A DNA stretch of 58,108 nucleotides from Cruorifilaria tuberocauda (lineage: Eukaryota > Nematoda > Chromadorea > Rhabditida > Onchocercidae), in contig JABVXU010000353.1 of assembly GCA_013365365.1 (NCBI GenBank), positions 1-58,108 on the forward strand, given 5' to 3'. This document shows positions 1-12,578 of the stretch, piece after piece; within the stretch, counting starts at the first letter, position 1, and each line of letters opens with the position of its first letter. Both the position numbers and the translations under genes were made by a program. The notes under the pieces are model-generated. The model searched no databases, was not told where the DNA came from, and worked only from the letters and a program-made list of their open reading frames with translations.

Positions 1-244
1 TAAAAAGATGTTAAGCATTCAGCATCATTTGGTAAGATTGATTTGCATCATTCATATAAATGCTAATTGCTTAATTATTTATTAAGAAGGAAAGTAATAT
101 GAATGAATTATCAGTTATCGATGCGTCAAATAGTCCATCGTTTTGTGCAAATGTCGTAAAATCATTTGAAGCATAAATTTGCTTGATATTAGTATCATAA
201 ATCGATACAGATGCAGAATTATATGGCAGAGTTAAAAATCATAG

Positions 245-383
245 AATCGTAATTTTATTGTCGTAAATGTGATAATAATTTTAAATCACTTATCAGTTTT
301 CAGATAGTTAAAGTCACAAAATCGTAATTTTATTGTCGTAAATGTGATAATAATTTTAAATCACTTATCAGTTTTCAGATAGC
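245..383. repeat. Tandem duplication, 75-bp period, two copies
   Basis: A block of about 64 bp at 245-308 recurs almost perfectly at 320-383. Both copies end in TTTTCAGATAG, which resembles a nematode 3' splice site. No convincing coding sequence follows either copy. The stretch 1-827 otherwise contains no exon I can support, although it probably lies in an intron or upstream part of the receptor gene whose last exons follow. Confidence 0.85.
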
Positions 384-827
384 TATCAGCAACTTATCAG
401 TTCTTCTACTAATTTCTGCAAGTGTATTTTGTTCATATCTAAATAATGTTCGAGTACATTTTTTCTGTTGGTTAGCTTTGTGATATTTTTTAGAGTAAAA
501 TATAGGTAATTGATTAAATTGATTGAATATTAAAATATGAATAAGTAAAAGTTAAAATTAAATTTAATTGAATTAACAGATAAGATTTGAAGTATTACCA
601 AAAATATTTTTAGCAATTTCTTAAGTTTGAAGTAAGTATGGTTAGTGTAAGGTATGAGGCTGTAAAATTAGAGAATAAATTTATTTCATTGTTTTTTTTT
701 TCAAATTTCACTTACTTGCAATCCCACTTACTTATAATCAATATATTTTAACATATAAAAGTTAGTCTTAAAGTCTTACATCAGTTTTTTTTTTGGTTAA
801 GTTTGAATTTTTAATCAAATAACGAAG

Positions 828-2795
828 CATGTAGCGTTTATAGGACGCCAAATAGTCGATGTCCAATATTCAATCAATTATTTTACGGCACACGTATTGG
901 TGCAGCTGCTGGAAGTGTTATACTTTATATTATTACTTTGTTTGTCGTACGACAGTATAGTAGAAAAATCAAAGAACAAAGGGTTTCTAATTTGATTATA
1001 CTTTTAATTAAATGTTATTCGCTTAAAGTTATTACTCATCAATTAAAAGTTATTCAAATTAATTATCAATTTACTTTGTTATATTGTATTGTATTTAGAT
1101 CAGTTATTATAAAGAAAAGTTAAATTAAACCTTTTTTTTTGCGGAATATTGAATTAGTTTTTTTTTGATTTCAGTATTTCAAGATTTCGGTATTTCAGTA
1201 TTTCAGAATAGCGATTATACTGTACTATATAGAATTTATTATATTATATTATTAAAAATAAATTATAATTATAATATTTGAATCAGTTATCATAATTGAA
1301 CTTTTTTTTTTCCGGAACATTGAATTGGTTTTTTTTCGGTATTTCAGTATTTCAGGATTCCAGAATACGACTATATTGTATTATATAGAATTTATTATAT
1401 TATATTATTAAGAATAAATTAGATTATATAATGTATTTGAATTAGTTATGATAAACAAACGTTAAATTAAACTTTTTTTTTCCCGGAATATTCAATTACT
1501 TTTTTTTTTCGATTTTAGTATTTGCAATTTCAATTTTTTCGATTTCAGTATTTCAGTATTTCAATATTTCAGAATAGCGAATCGGTTAAGATAAATAAAC
1601 GTCAATTAAACTTTACAAAAACAGTTGGCTTATCATGTTTTGCAACTGCTGGCTTATACGTTTTACCTATGATTGTGGCATTCTCGGCGACGAGTAATGA
1701 AATCTTACAGAATTCCGTTTACTCAACAATTGTTATCATTTCATTTTTAAATTCCTTCTCGAAGACAATGATTGTTGGTTGCCGATTACATGAAATTCGA
1801 GAAGCTGTGATTAACTTAATGCCAAGTGTATTTCGTAGGTAAGTATTTTATATCAAATATATTATATTATGTAGATAATATTATAGGGCAAGTATTTTTA
1901 TAGCCTATCGAGTTATATTATATTATATTATATAAATTAGGTAAGTATTTATAGCTAAGTATTTATATAACTTATCTAGTCGTATTCGAGTTAATCATAT
2001 TTTATATAAAAACTGATATGATTAATCAAAAAATTTTCATAATGAAATGATAGAATAGCTGTTAAAGCTATTTGCAATTTCTAAATTTTGATCTAAGATT
2101 TCAAAGTTTAAAATTAACTTTTTTAGCAGATGAAATTTTTAGCAGATAAATTGACAGGTAAATACACTCAGCGTAAATTACATAATTTGTTGTTACTCAA
2201 AATTTTTTTTTTCAATTTTACTTAATTACTCAAATTACTCAATAGTAACGGTTCATTAATCTGTAACAGTAATGCAAATCAAAAATTTTTAATTGATAAA
2301 TTATACTAATTTAAGTAAAATTTTTTAAGTCGAGGAAGATTTTTTTTTTGTGAATTTTGAACTTCGTTTCTTTTTACTTCAATAAATTAGCTAAATTAAA
2401 CTTAATGAAGTTGCAAATAAAATCTAATTTAAACTCAATTGAATGAATGAATTTCTTTATCAAGTTCAAAATGAAACTAATAAGTATTGAGTTTAAATAA
2501 AATATGAAATTAATGTAACGACTTTTATTAACCAAATTATTTTATGATTTTTGAACTTCTTCACTTCTTACGAAATCAAGCTTAGTGAGGTTGCAAATAA
2601 AATCTAATTTAAACTCAATTAAATGAATGAATTTTCTTACCAAGTTCAAAATGAAACTAATAAGTATTAAGTTTAAGTAAAATATGAAATATGTTTATCG
2701 ATTTTTTAAAATGCAGATTTGGAATACGTAAAGCACAAACTGCGAAAGTTATTGAATTCAAAACTCGGCAAGTTGCTACTGCACCTGATTATTAG
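828..2795 (+). CDS. 7TM G protein-coupled receptor, C-terminal exons (partial)
   Basis: Three exons join in frame. The first starts somewhere in 828-844 (three candidate AGs) and ends at 982; the others are 1573-1838 and 2717-2795, with TAG at 2793-2795. The first exon encodes a Cys- and Arg-containing loop (NSRCP), then a hydrophobic helix starting RIGAAAGSVILYI and a basic tail (RQYSRKIKEQR), like TM5 and intracellular loop 3. The second encodes a basic stretch (VKINKRQ) and two hydrophobic helices separated by a short loop, like TM6 and TM7, then a conserved-looking C-terminal segment. The third gives a short basic tail ending TAPDY. Donor/acceptor phases are 0 and 2 and close exactly. The layout fits a rhodopsin-like nematode serpentine receptor, perhaps srsx-like; the subfamily and ligand are inference. 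TM1-TM4 exons were not found and presumably lie upstream of the window. Confidence 0.6.
1103..1600. repeat. Intronic tandem repeat containing copies of the acceptor and start of the next exon
   Basis: Units anchored on GTTATNATAAA-like sequence begin at 1103, 1286 and 1445. The fourth, at 1585, is the real exon (GTTAAGATAAATAAACG). Spacing is about 183, 159 and 140 bp. Each unit carries an A/T-rich body, a poly-T tract, a (C)GGAATATT-like core and one or more TATTTCAG elements. Copies of the acceptor region CAGAATA(G)CGA are seen at 1204-1214 and 1361-1370, beside the functional one at 1570-1580. Confidence 0.8.
2351..2710. repeat. Tandem duplication, 180-bp period, beside the last receptor exon
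   Basis: The sequence around TTGCAAATAAAATCTAATTT at 2411 recurs at 2591 with the same flanks (about 2351-2530 versus 2545-2710). The second copy ends just before the acceptor ATGCAG of the last receptor exon. Confidence 0.85.
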
Positions 2796-5742
2796 CGACG
2801 AATTATTTAAATGGATTTTTTGATTTTTTTTTTTGTGAGAAGATGTTTGTTTTGAAGTTTTGTCTTTTAATATTTTATAGTTCATAATCAGCAAAAAAAA
2901 TTGCACAATATCAGTAGTTTTTAAGATATCACTGAAAAATTGAAATCAGAATATATTACTGATAATGAGTATTTTACTTTATGATAAGGAATCCGCATCC
3001 GGAATCGCATTTTCTAGCTTTATAATTGTTATTATCTTCATTTCTTGCCTTCTCATTTTAGTAATACACAATAATATTTATAGTAATATGGTAATTATCG
3101 TAATACATACAGTAATACATATAGTAATATTGTAATGTCCACGGTTATATGCAATAATATGATGATAAGTGATACAATTTATGGCGATACAGTAATAGTT
3201 GTTAAAGCAAGATTTGTACAGTTTGTGGAATAGCATTTGTAGTAATATAGTAATTTCTAGTAATATGGTAATTTTGTAGTAATATGGTAATTTATAGTAA
3301 TAGGATAATTTTGTAGCTATATGATAATTTATGGTAATATGGTAATGTGGTAATACATATAATATCGTAATGCTCATAGTAATACGTATGTACAGTAATA
3401 TATATGGTAAGTAATTGTTGAATTTTGACTTTTACAGTTTGTTTGTTATTTCATCGCAGAATTTTAAAAATTAATTTTCCCATTTATTTTCAATTATTAT
3501 CATCGTCATATGCTATTCACTGTCCTCAAAATACTATATCATTTGGTTTCAAAGTATCTGTATCACCCAAAAACACAAAATTCGTTTTTATCACAATTTT
3601 AATTCATTCCAATTTTTATTCAACCTAATTTACAATATTACCAAACAAACGATTATCTTTTCATTTTTCATGATTATTTCCTGATATGGAAATTTAACTG
3701 TTATTTTGTATCTTTGATAAAAGTTGATGATCATTACTAGAGTTTTGTAATTTTGTAGAATTTTCATAAGTATTTTCATACCTATTAAATTTACATTTGT
3801 ATTGTTTGCATATTATTTCAAGTTAGCAACTAAAGCTTTTAAAGTTATTTATTTGCTACAGAGTTTTTTGTTATAAATTGCAAAATGCAAAAGATGTAAA
3901 ATTTAATTGTCAATTTAGTTCAATTAATTAATGTTTCAACTATTAATTCAAATGGTTTAATTAATTAATTAATTAATGAAAACTATATTGACATTATTCT
4001 TCTTAGAAATTCTTAGTTTTTCGAAATCTTTTTCAATTTCTTTCATTGTATTTCAATTTATATTTTATTGCCAATTTTTGAATGTTTCGAATATCGCAAA
4101 ATGCTTAATTTTATAGCATAGCACGAATTACATATTACCTCTTAGCATTTTTGCATAACTTTATTAATATTTACGTAATATTTACTTAAGGTTAATAATT
4201 AAGTGATTTTATTTTTCATTTCATCTACTTTTCGAGTTCATTTACTTTTCTTTCAAATTTTTAAAATGACAGATACTTAAATCTTTGTTAAAAAAGTTGT
4301 AATCAGAAATTCAAAATATAATATTTTGCTAATTATTAAGAGGAAAACACAAATATTTATCAATCATGTTAGCCATGTATTGTACTATAAAATAAAAGAA
4401 TTCAATTTATCAAAAATTTAAAGGTTATCAAAGAGAAATTCCAAGTATGAAGTGAAAATAAAATTTCACTTAAACTATAACATTCAGTGAAATTATTAAG
4501 TGCATTTTTTGCTTACTTATTTTTCTGCTTTTCATTGAATTGAATTAACATCAACCTTATCGTTTTATGTCATGCCTATGATAATGCAAATTGAAATAAA
4601 ACAATTATCATATACTTTCATGCACATAATAAGTTTGAACGTTCACTATTAATAAATAACTTATCATCATTTGAAAGTATTGTTTAACTGATAATGATGA
4701 TAATAATAACAGATTGAAGGGAGAAGTAAGAGAGAAAAAAATAGTATCAAACAGTAAAGGTCAATCATGATAAGGCTGTGTTCAGGTTGAGATACATATT
4801 GGATCTATGAAATTAAAAGATTACAAGTAATCAATATTTTTGGATCAGTAACTTTCACATTTATTTTATAAAGCTCATTTAGTTTTTCTCCGAATATAGT
4901 AATAGCTACTACTTTATTCTGGCAGTAAGGTAAGAACGGTTTAAGAGTTAAATGGTTAAACCAAAATAAATCTAATAATTCTTGCAAAGATCAAACATTC
5001 AATTCAATAATAAATTTCCAAATAAAGTGGAATAAACAATCTTAAGAAAAAAGAAATAAATGGAATTAAACTATACAAGAATTAAAAATATTTAATATAA
5101 ATAAATAAAAAATAGAAATGAAAAAATAATCGATTTTATAAAATCATTAAGATCACGAAAATTGCTAATTTTATTAATTATTAAATTTAAGATTTCTAAA
5201 GAAATATCAAATATTTTAATCGAAATTTCAAATTAAATTCATTCAACATATGATTTTCATAACGTCCCAATCATTGGTATTGTAACCAAAACGTTATGAG
5301 TAGAAAAAAGCTGTTGTTTTTTTACCTTGAAAGACTTTAAATGGCGTGGATATTATGGAAATTGAGGATGATGAAGGGATGGTATTGTTTTTGAGGAAAT
5401 AATGGATGTAATTAAATCTTATTGTATTAGTGCCATGCAAGAGAAAACGAAATATACTTGTGTTTGATGAGAGACAATGGTAATTGTTGGCAAGAAAATC
5501 TGTAGAAGAAAAAACTTTTTTCCTTTTCCACATATTATTTCGAATTTTTGCGGAGAATTTTTCATTGATATAGCTTATAAACTTGAAATATTTCTGAATC
5601 CAATATGAAATTATGCTAGTTAAAATTAGGAAAAGAAACCCGAAATTTCAAAATAGAATATACTAAGAATTGTTTTAGGTTACATTATTGCTTGATTGCA
5701 ACTACATCCATTCATCCAGCTTCATTTATTACATTTTTTCAG
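2796..5742. other. Intergenic region, no gene recognised
   Basis: About 2.9 kb of very AT-rich DNA separates the receptor gene from the L2HGDH gene. Short open frames here, such as one near 3425-3628, lack coding character. The only structure seen is a degenerate short-period repeat at 3062-3410. The last 12 bases contain the putative trans-splice acceptor of the next gene. Confidence 0.6.
3062..3410. repeat. Degenerate short tandem repeat based on GTAATATGGTAAT
   Basis: Variants of (A)TAGTAATATGGTAATTT are iterated through this stretch with irregular spacing. They alternate between AGTAATA and GGTAAT elements and are interrupted near 3190-3235. It is a decayed minisatellite with no coding frame of interest. 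Confidence 0.7.
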
Positions 5743-5743
5743 A
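5731..5743 (+). promoter_or_regulatory. Putative spliced-leader trans-splice acceptor of L2HGDH gene
   Basis: A strong ACATTTTTTCAG acceptor lies 23 bases before the ATG at 5766, with no plausible partner donor close upstream. In nematodes this arrangement usually marks SL1 trans-splicing. The 5' UTR would start at 5743. Confidence 0.55.
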
Positions 5744-5765
5744 ATATTGCTAGCTCAAGTTTGAA

Positions 5766-8700
5766 ATGAATGCCGCAGCTTTTCGTCTGCTGACGGCTTC
5801 TAGGATATCGTCCGATTTTCGAGCTGGCATGCTTTCCAGAAGCAAAAGTAATATTGCGTCAACTGCTGCTGGAAGGTTAGTAAAGTTAAGATAATTGTCG
5901 TGTCAGAAACTTCAAATGGTTGATCAAATAAAAAATGAATTTTCCAAAGACTTAAGAGGCTTTACTTTTCAGTTCCTGTATGTTTATTTGTCAGGATCGA
6001 ACTTTGTTTCTTCAGCACAACATTAGAGTTCGATCTTGCTGTGGTGGGTGGTGGTATTATTGGTTGCGCTACTGCACGGCAGTTAAAAGTTAAAAATCCG
6101 GAATTGAAAATAGCATTGCTAGAAAAGGAGGACAATCTGGGTAAGTACTCTGCATTCCGAATTCTGTCTATAAATGCCATAAGATAATACTGCCACTTTC
6201 ATTAATTGGCAGTGAGAAAAGAATTATTAGAAGTGGTTAAAGGTGTAGTCAACACTTTGATGCGAAATTTGAGATGAGGACATTGATTTAAGAAACTTAA
6301 TTTCTTGTAAGTTCTTTCTGCATTTGATATTATTGAAAAAGAATAACAAATTTTGTGAAAAAAATAACAGAATAGAAATGTGGCAAAAGTTTCTCAATAT
6401 ATATTTAAAAATAACTGATAATCGACATCGTTGATTATTAGGCAGAACATCGTTTATATCAGCTGAAATATCGAGTTGGGATAATACAAAAAATATGAAA
6501 ATCAAATTAATAAAGCAGAAGTAATTTTGTTTGTAGTGGTTCGGGAGTAAAATATAATCCGATTTTGTTGTAAGTAAATTTTTTGAATTATAGCATTCCA
6601 CCAAACTGGCCACAACAGCGGTGTCCTTCATGCTGGAATCTACTACGCACCGGGTAGTCTGAAAGCAAAGCTTTGTGTTCGTGGTAAGGATTTTCTTCTT
6701 GATTACCACTATGTTAAATCACAAATCCACGTGAAATATGGAGTTTAACGTGCTTTGAGAAGCGGGAAGCTTTTGTCTACATCCTGATACAGATATTTTG
6801 GCTTGTACATTCTTCGCAACAATAACAATATCGTAAATGGCGTAAGATATAGCCATATTGTAAAATCATTATGTGGAATTAATACAACCATATGATATGA
6901 GTTGATTGTTATTCGTACTTTTTGTTGCTTAAAAATTGAGTTTGTATTCTTTGGAATTTCATAAATTCGATGGAAGTATATTATGTTCAGGTATTGATTT
7001 GGCGTATGAATACTGTGATAAATATAAAGTGCCTTATAAAAGAGTCGGAAAGCTAATTGTTGCGGTGGAACCAGTCGAAATACAACGTCTGGATGTAAGA
7101 TTTTCTTCAATTTCCTCGTACTGTTCATTGTCTACTTTACTTTTTTGTTGAATAAATAACTGACCAAGATAATTCTTTTAGTAAAGAAATTTACAAAGAA
7201 CCTTTTAATTTAATTTGTGTACTGATAATTCACCTATGCTTATTTTATCTAAATAAAAAAATTAACTGAGACATTAAATATTGAAAAATAGAATGAGAAT
7301 TATTAACGCAGATATGTCAATTTCAATCGGGAGAAGTCTGTTTTTTCATTTTTTACCTCATATATCTAAGTTATCACGTATATATCATGGATTATTATGA
7401 AGTACTATAGGTTACTACTTCGTTTTTTCTAACATGTGAAGCTCACTTCTTCATGTTTTAAATAAATATTCTTTTAGAATTTATTTGAACGAGCTCAAAA
7501 AAATGGATGTAAATCAATAAAAATGATTGATGGCGATGAAATTAAGAACTATGCCCCATTTTGCAAGGTAATTCTCATAATAAAAGCATAATTCGCGCGA
7601 CCTGCCACGCTATTTTCAAGTTTTACTATTCGAATTTTACGGCTAAAGTAGATATAAGTTTAACGCGTCAGTTTCCTCGTATATTCTTTCCTATCATACT
7701 AAAGCGCATTATTCATATAGTCCAACGGATGGATTGAATTATACTTTTGACCTCTTGTCTTTTAAAATCTATCTCAAAATCTGAAATATTGTGCAACATT
7801 ATTATCATCACCAATTATTGTTTGATTTTTAAATCTCAGAAGCGTTTTTTTTGTGGGTGTTTTCAGTTTCCGTGGTAAGCTGCTATAATAAGGGATTCAA
7901 TGCTATCTTGTTATCGCGTGAAAGATTTTATGCTGATGATTTCACGAACGTAATTCCCAAAATTTTAAGTTTAAAAACTCACACTTGTTGTTAAGCTTCA
8001 CAAAAACAATTTTATCACACAGCATTTCCAGGGTCTGAAGGCACTGTGGTCTCCGTATACAGGTATTGTTGATTGGGGATTAGTTGCAAGATCGTACGCA
8101 CAAGATTTCGAAAGTCGTGGTGGTGTTGTTTATACGAAATATCCATTGAAAACGTTATTGCTTGTTGGCGAATCGGGAAAGGAAAATGTCGCGAATGATT
8201 ACCCTGTTCTAATCGAATCAGAACCATTTTTGGTAACTCTTGTTTATTTTTGCTCTATCACTCTTCCATGAATTACTCTCTGTTTACAGTATGTTTTTTT
8301 TTTTTCTTGATAAATGAGGTCAAAATTTAATGAGTTCATGTGTATGAAATGTAAAATACCTTCAGAATTAGTCAAATGCGTAGTAATAATATTATCAAAT
8401 TTTTACATTCAAATTATTTGTGTTATGGATCTTTGAATGTCTGCTGAACTTGAATTATGCCATGTTTTGCTTTATATAAAGAAATATCTTTTAAGGTGAG
8501 GTGAAAAAGATGGGTTGAGTTAATGTTTATCTTTTTTGCTCCAAATATGGTAGATTTCCATTTTTATTTGTCTAGGTAATTTCAGTCAAAAATTCGCTGT
8601 AAATACGTGATAACATGCTGTGGATTGCAATCAGATCGTATTGCGCAACTTTCGGGTGGTTCACCAGATCCGAAAATTGTTCCTTTCCGTGGCGAATATC

Positions 8701-9982
8701 TTTTATTAACTTCGGAAGAGAAAAAGAAACTTGTAACAACAAACATTTATCCTGTAAGTTTTCTTTTGTGGCTTATAGTTTATCTTACTGGTACAGTTAT
8801 GTTCGGTACTCATATCCAAGTATTAATTTTTGTTTTAGTGAATTTAATCTATTAGATTTTGTTTGTTTTGTTCGTTATTAGGTTAATAATTGACCTAGCT
8901 GAAAAGAAATTAAAAAGCGACCACTTATGTCATAATAAATTTCTTTCGAGTACTAAAAATTTTTTATAGCCTAAATCGGTAGAACTTCCAGTTAGTCAGT
9001 AATTTCCAGGTTCCTGATCCACGTCTTCCGTTTCTTGGTGTCCATTTCACGCCACGTATGAATGGAGGTTTGCTATTTAAATTATCTGTATTATTCCAAA
9101 TAAAAGCGGGAATCTTTTATTTCCATGATTGTTGTTTAGCATTTGCGTCTTGTTTTGTTCTCAGCTATTTCAGTTTTTTGCAATTTACGTATGTTGAGTA
9201 ATGCAAAAAAAATTATAAGGGCAGAATATTTTCAGATGTTTGGTTAGGACCGAATGCAGTTCTGGCATACAAAAGAGAAGGATATAAATATTCCCAAATT
9301 TCTTTGTCCGATTTGTATGAAATTTTCACTTACAGGTGATTGGATTAACATTTACTTTTCATTTTAGAATTTCTTGCATATACGAAATATTTGATAAAAG
9401 TACAATTAAATAATCTGAAATTATGTTTGCAGAGGTATGATAAAACTCATTCCCAAGTTTTTTGCTTATGGAATGAAGGAACTGTATCGTGGAATTTGGA
9501 TCAGAGCACAGGTGAAACAATTAAAGAGATTCATGCCTGATTTGACAATATCAGATGTTGCACGGTGAGATTATTTTTGGGTTCCACCTTTTTAGCTATT
9601 AGTTCCTGTTGAATACTTGTAGGAATAGCTCTTATTTTGACGATGTTGATTGCATATCCTTCTGTACAACACCGTTAATAATATTTCCATTGCATTTAAC
9701 GAATTGTTGTACTATATCTAATTGATTTTATCAAATAGTCGACCATATTTGTTGATTTATTATGTGCAGCCTTATTGCAGTGGTCCGGCTGGAGTTCGAG
9801 CTCAAGCTGTTGATTCCAATGGTGATTTGGTCGATGACTTTGTTTTCGATTGTGGTCAAGGAAAATTGAACCAGCGTGTACTACACGTGCGAAATGCGCC
9901 TAGTCCAGGTGCTACAAGTAGTTTAGCTATTGCGGAAATGATTTGTGAAAAAGCATCTACCTTGTTTGGTACCAAACATTAA
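5766..9982 (+). CDS. L2HGDH: L-2-hydroxyglutarate dehydrogenase, mitochondrial (FAD)
   Basis: Eleven exons: 5766-5875, 6016-6140, 6594-6683, 6991-7094, 7478-7567, 8032-8232, 8586-8753, 9010-9067, 9236-9335, 9433-9564 and 9781-9982. They join in frame to 459 aa, close to the roughly 460 aa of animal L2HGDH. The family oxidises L-2-hydroxyglutarate to 2-oxoglutarate in mitochondria using FAD. The first 40 residues are rich in Arg, Ser and Ala with no acidic cluster, as in a mitochondrial presequence. The Rossmann FAD loop VVGGGIIG lies at residues 46-53, and the family block [16 protein letters not shown] at about 81-96. Further family blocks are the Y-K-R-VGKL segment, [13 protein letters not shown] and [12 protein letters not shown] near the C terminus. 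Exon 11 must use the CAG at 9778-9780: the nearer upstream CAG would break the frame and lose RGPAG. The next ATG (5770) is out of frame and stops quickly, so 5766 is the start. Identity is secure; boundaries are hand-predicted. Confidence 0.95.
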
Positions 9983-12491
9983 ATTTCAAAGTCTCCTCTA
10001 CGTTTGAAGGCTTATGCTCAAAATGGTTTTTTTTTCTTTTTTAAATCAAATTTCGGAGTTGTATGTATCTTATTGCAGGTATTGTTAAGTCATTGTGCTA
10101 GGTCCAGCAGAAGTATTTTACGAGATATGTTTATTCGTTATTTTCAGAAATTCATTAAGGCATTTTGCAGACAATTCATTAGGACAAACATGCTGAACAA
10201 TTTCTTTTTTAGTACAGTTATAGTTTTGGCTAGTATGGTCGTAATTTTTATGCTACCTTATACTAAAATTTTCTCAATAATTTTAGAGCCCTAAAGTTTA
10301 GTGAGGCTCGAATATTCAATTTCAGTTCTAAGAATTTTGAAACATTTTCTTGTTGTTCGAAACAACTGCCGTATATAAGATAATACGGTGTAATGTAATT
10401 CATAATTTACTACCGTTAACGTTGTGATAGTATAATATCATTAATAGAAATATAACATAATTTTAAAGGATTATTTTTTTCTAATTGTTTGATTGTAAAG
10501 TTGTCGTTGTACCTTTCTAAATGCTTTTTTAAATGCTAAATGCTTTTTAAACACTTTCTAAATGCTTAAATGCTGTACTTCATTTTTTAAATTGCTGTCT
10601 GTTCGGATATTCAAGTACTGAGATGTGTTTATTTCTGCATTATGAATATCTAAGTTTTTTAGGCTATCTAAAGTTTGAAGTTTTATTTATTTGGAAATTT
10701 TACTTCTTTTTAAAATAATTTCGTTTAGTCCTCTTAATATTGCTGATATTAACTTATTTCCGTATTAACTTAACTGTTTTATGTTCTCTAGGTTGTGACT
10801 TATCGGTAGGTTACAATCGTTTGTTCACGCAGGATATCTATGAAGTATTTCGCCCAAGCTTGCTCGTTCACTGTCTTTAATTTAATTTTCAATCATATTT
10901 TATCTTAATTTTTAAATGTTAATATTTTCTTTTTTATGAATTTTTTTAATTAATTAAATGAAGGTCGAGTGATTATTATATTTTATTTTTAGTCATTTTT
11001 ATTAGTATATTTTATTAATTATTGTATTTTATTATCTTAGAGAATTATACCGTGCATTTTTATGCAGTGAGTGCGGTAAAAATTATTTTTTTGTAAGGTC
11101 ATTCTGCAGAGATTTAAAAGATATCTGCTGAAGTTTTAAATAAGTATTGAAACAAATTGCAATCAACTGGAAGTATTAAATAGCTGGCAGATCCATATCA
11201 TATCCTAGCTGTTATTGCATTGTATTAGTCGTTGGTCATGCGATGCTCCTATTTCCGTTGATGATAACGTAAAGAATATAATTTATCATTTTCAAAGTTA
11301 CTTCCTCGTAACAAATCAACTTTAGATTCTTAAATTTCGTCAGTTCATGCTCAACTTGAGATTTTCATAATAACTTAATGTAATAATTTAAGTTTAAAGC
11401 AAAAGAACTGAAATAAGTTTTGAGAGAAATGATCAAAATAGCGGGATGTTAGATTTTTTATTTAATGTGTGAAAATCAATTTCAATTGAAATTTAACTTT
11501 TCTTTTCAAATATTATTTTAAATATTTAAGGTTTTAATAAAAGTTTTCACTTTGTTATTTGCTCAATAATCTTTTTTCTTATCAACTTAATATTGCTCAA
11601 TATTCTAACATTATAATATCTATACAGTTAAATTTTATTTAAATTGTATTTGTTATGCTTTTTAAAAGGAATTTTATAAACTATAAATAAAAGAGCAATT
11701 AAGGAACAAATGAAATCTTAATTATTGAACAGAACAAAGTGATAACGATGAATGAAGACACCTTTCATCTTAGTGGGAATTGCAGATATCTAATCTGAAG
11801 CAACAAATAGGTTGTGGAAATTGATAATTCCATTGATAATTGGATATATCATAATTCCATGATAACACACATATTTTATTCTTTAACATAAGGTCAAAGG
11901 TTGACATTGCATATTTTACAATAACTGTAGATCTCAATCTCTCTTTGAATATCTTTATTTTTTATCTTTATTATCGATTATCCTTATTTTTTTGTGTTTG
12001 TGCGTCTGTTTATGTGTGATTACAGATCGAATATCCAATAACCTCGATTATCATTATCATTTTTTATCAGTCTTATGATAGCAGCTGCTAATTGTTTCTT
12101 CATTTAGTTCATCAACATTTGCTTCTTTCTTTTCAAGCTAATAAATAACAAAGCTATATTTTAACTGCTTGACGTATTGGATTTTCTTTTTTGTTTTTAA
12201 ATCAATAACTCTTTTTTTTAATTCTTAATAATTGAGGAATTTTGATAAATGTCTAGAAAAAATTTTTAGGTTTTAATGAAATTTCAAAGTTACTATTTAA
12301 TTTCAATAAAGTTAATTAAACGGTAAGTGATAGAGATTTCAGAGACGCTAACAATTAATGATAGCAATTTGAGAAGAATTGAATTTATAAGCAAAGAGAT
12401 TGATTATTGCGTAAAATAATGTAAGTATTCCATTTCATTTTTTAATTACTAAAATTCAAATCTTAAAATAATTATTCAAATAGAAAAAGTC

Positions 12492-12578
12492 AGAATAATG
12501 TAAAAATAGAATGAGAATGAAATAGGATAAAAAGGAATTTTCAAAATTTTTATAATTTCTCATAAACGACCAATAATT
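12492..12578. repeat. Dispersed 87-bp repeat, copy 1
   Basis: This segment (starting AGAATAATGTAAAAATAG and ending CGACCAATAATT) matches 15747-15833 at the same length with only about six differences, all between its start and middle. Flanking DNA is unrelated, so it behaves as a dispersed repeat rather than a tandem one. Confidence 0.85.

Noticed and set aside
938..1123. Open frame continuing past the receptor exon end at 982
   Set aside because: After AGG|GTTTCT it becomes Ile/Leu/Lys-rich intron translation; the phase-0 acceptor at 1573 gives the receptor-like continuation.
9760..9780. First CAG (GTGCAG, ending 9769) as acceptor of the last L2HGDH exon
   Set aside because: It shifts the frame and removes the conserved RGPAGVRAQ block; the CAG at 9778-9780 restores both.
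10004..10294. 96-codon open frame just after the L2HGDH stop codon
   Set aside because: Phe/Ser/Ile-rich with poly-T-derived Phe runs and no family resemblance; it is best explained as 3' UTR.
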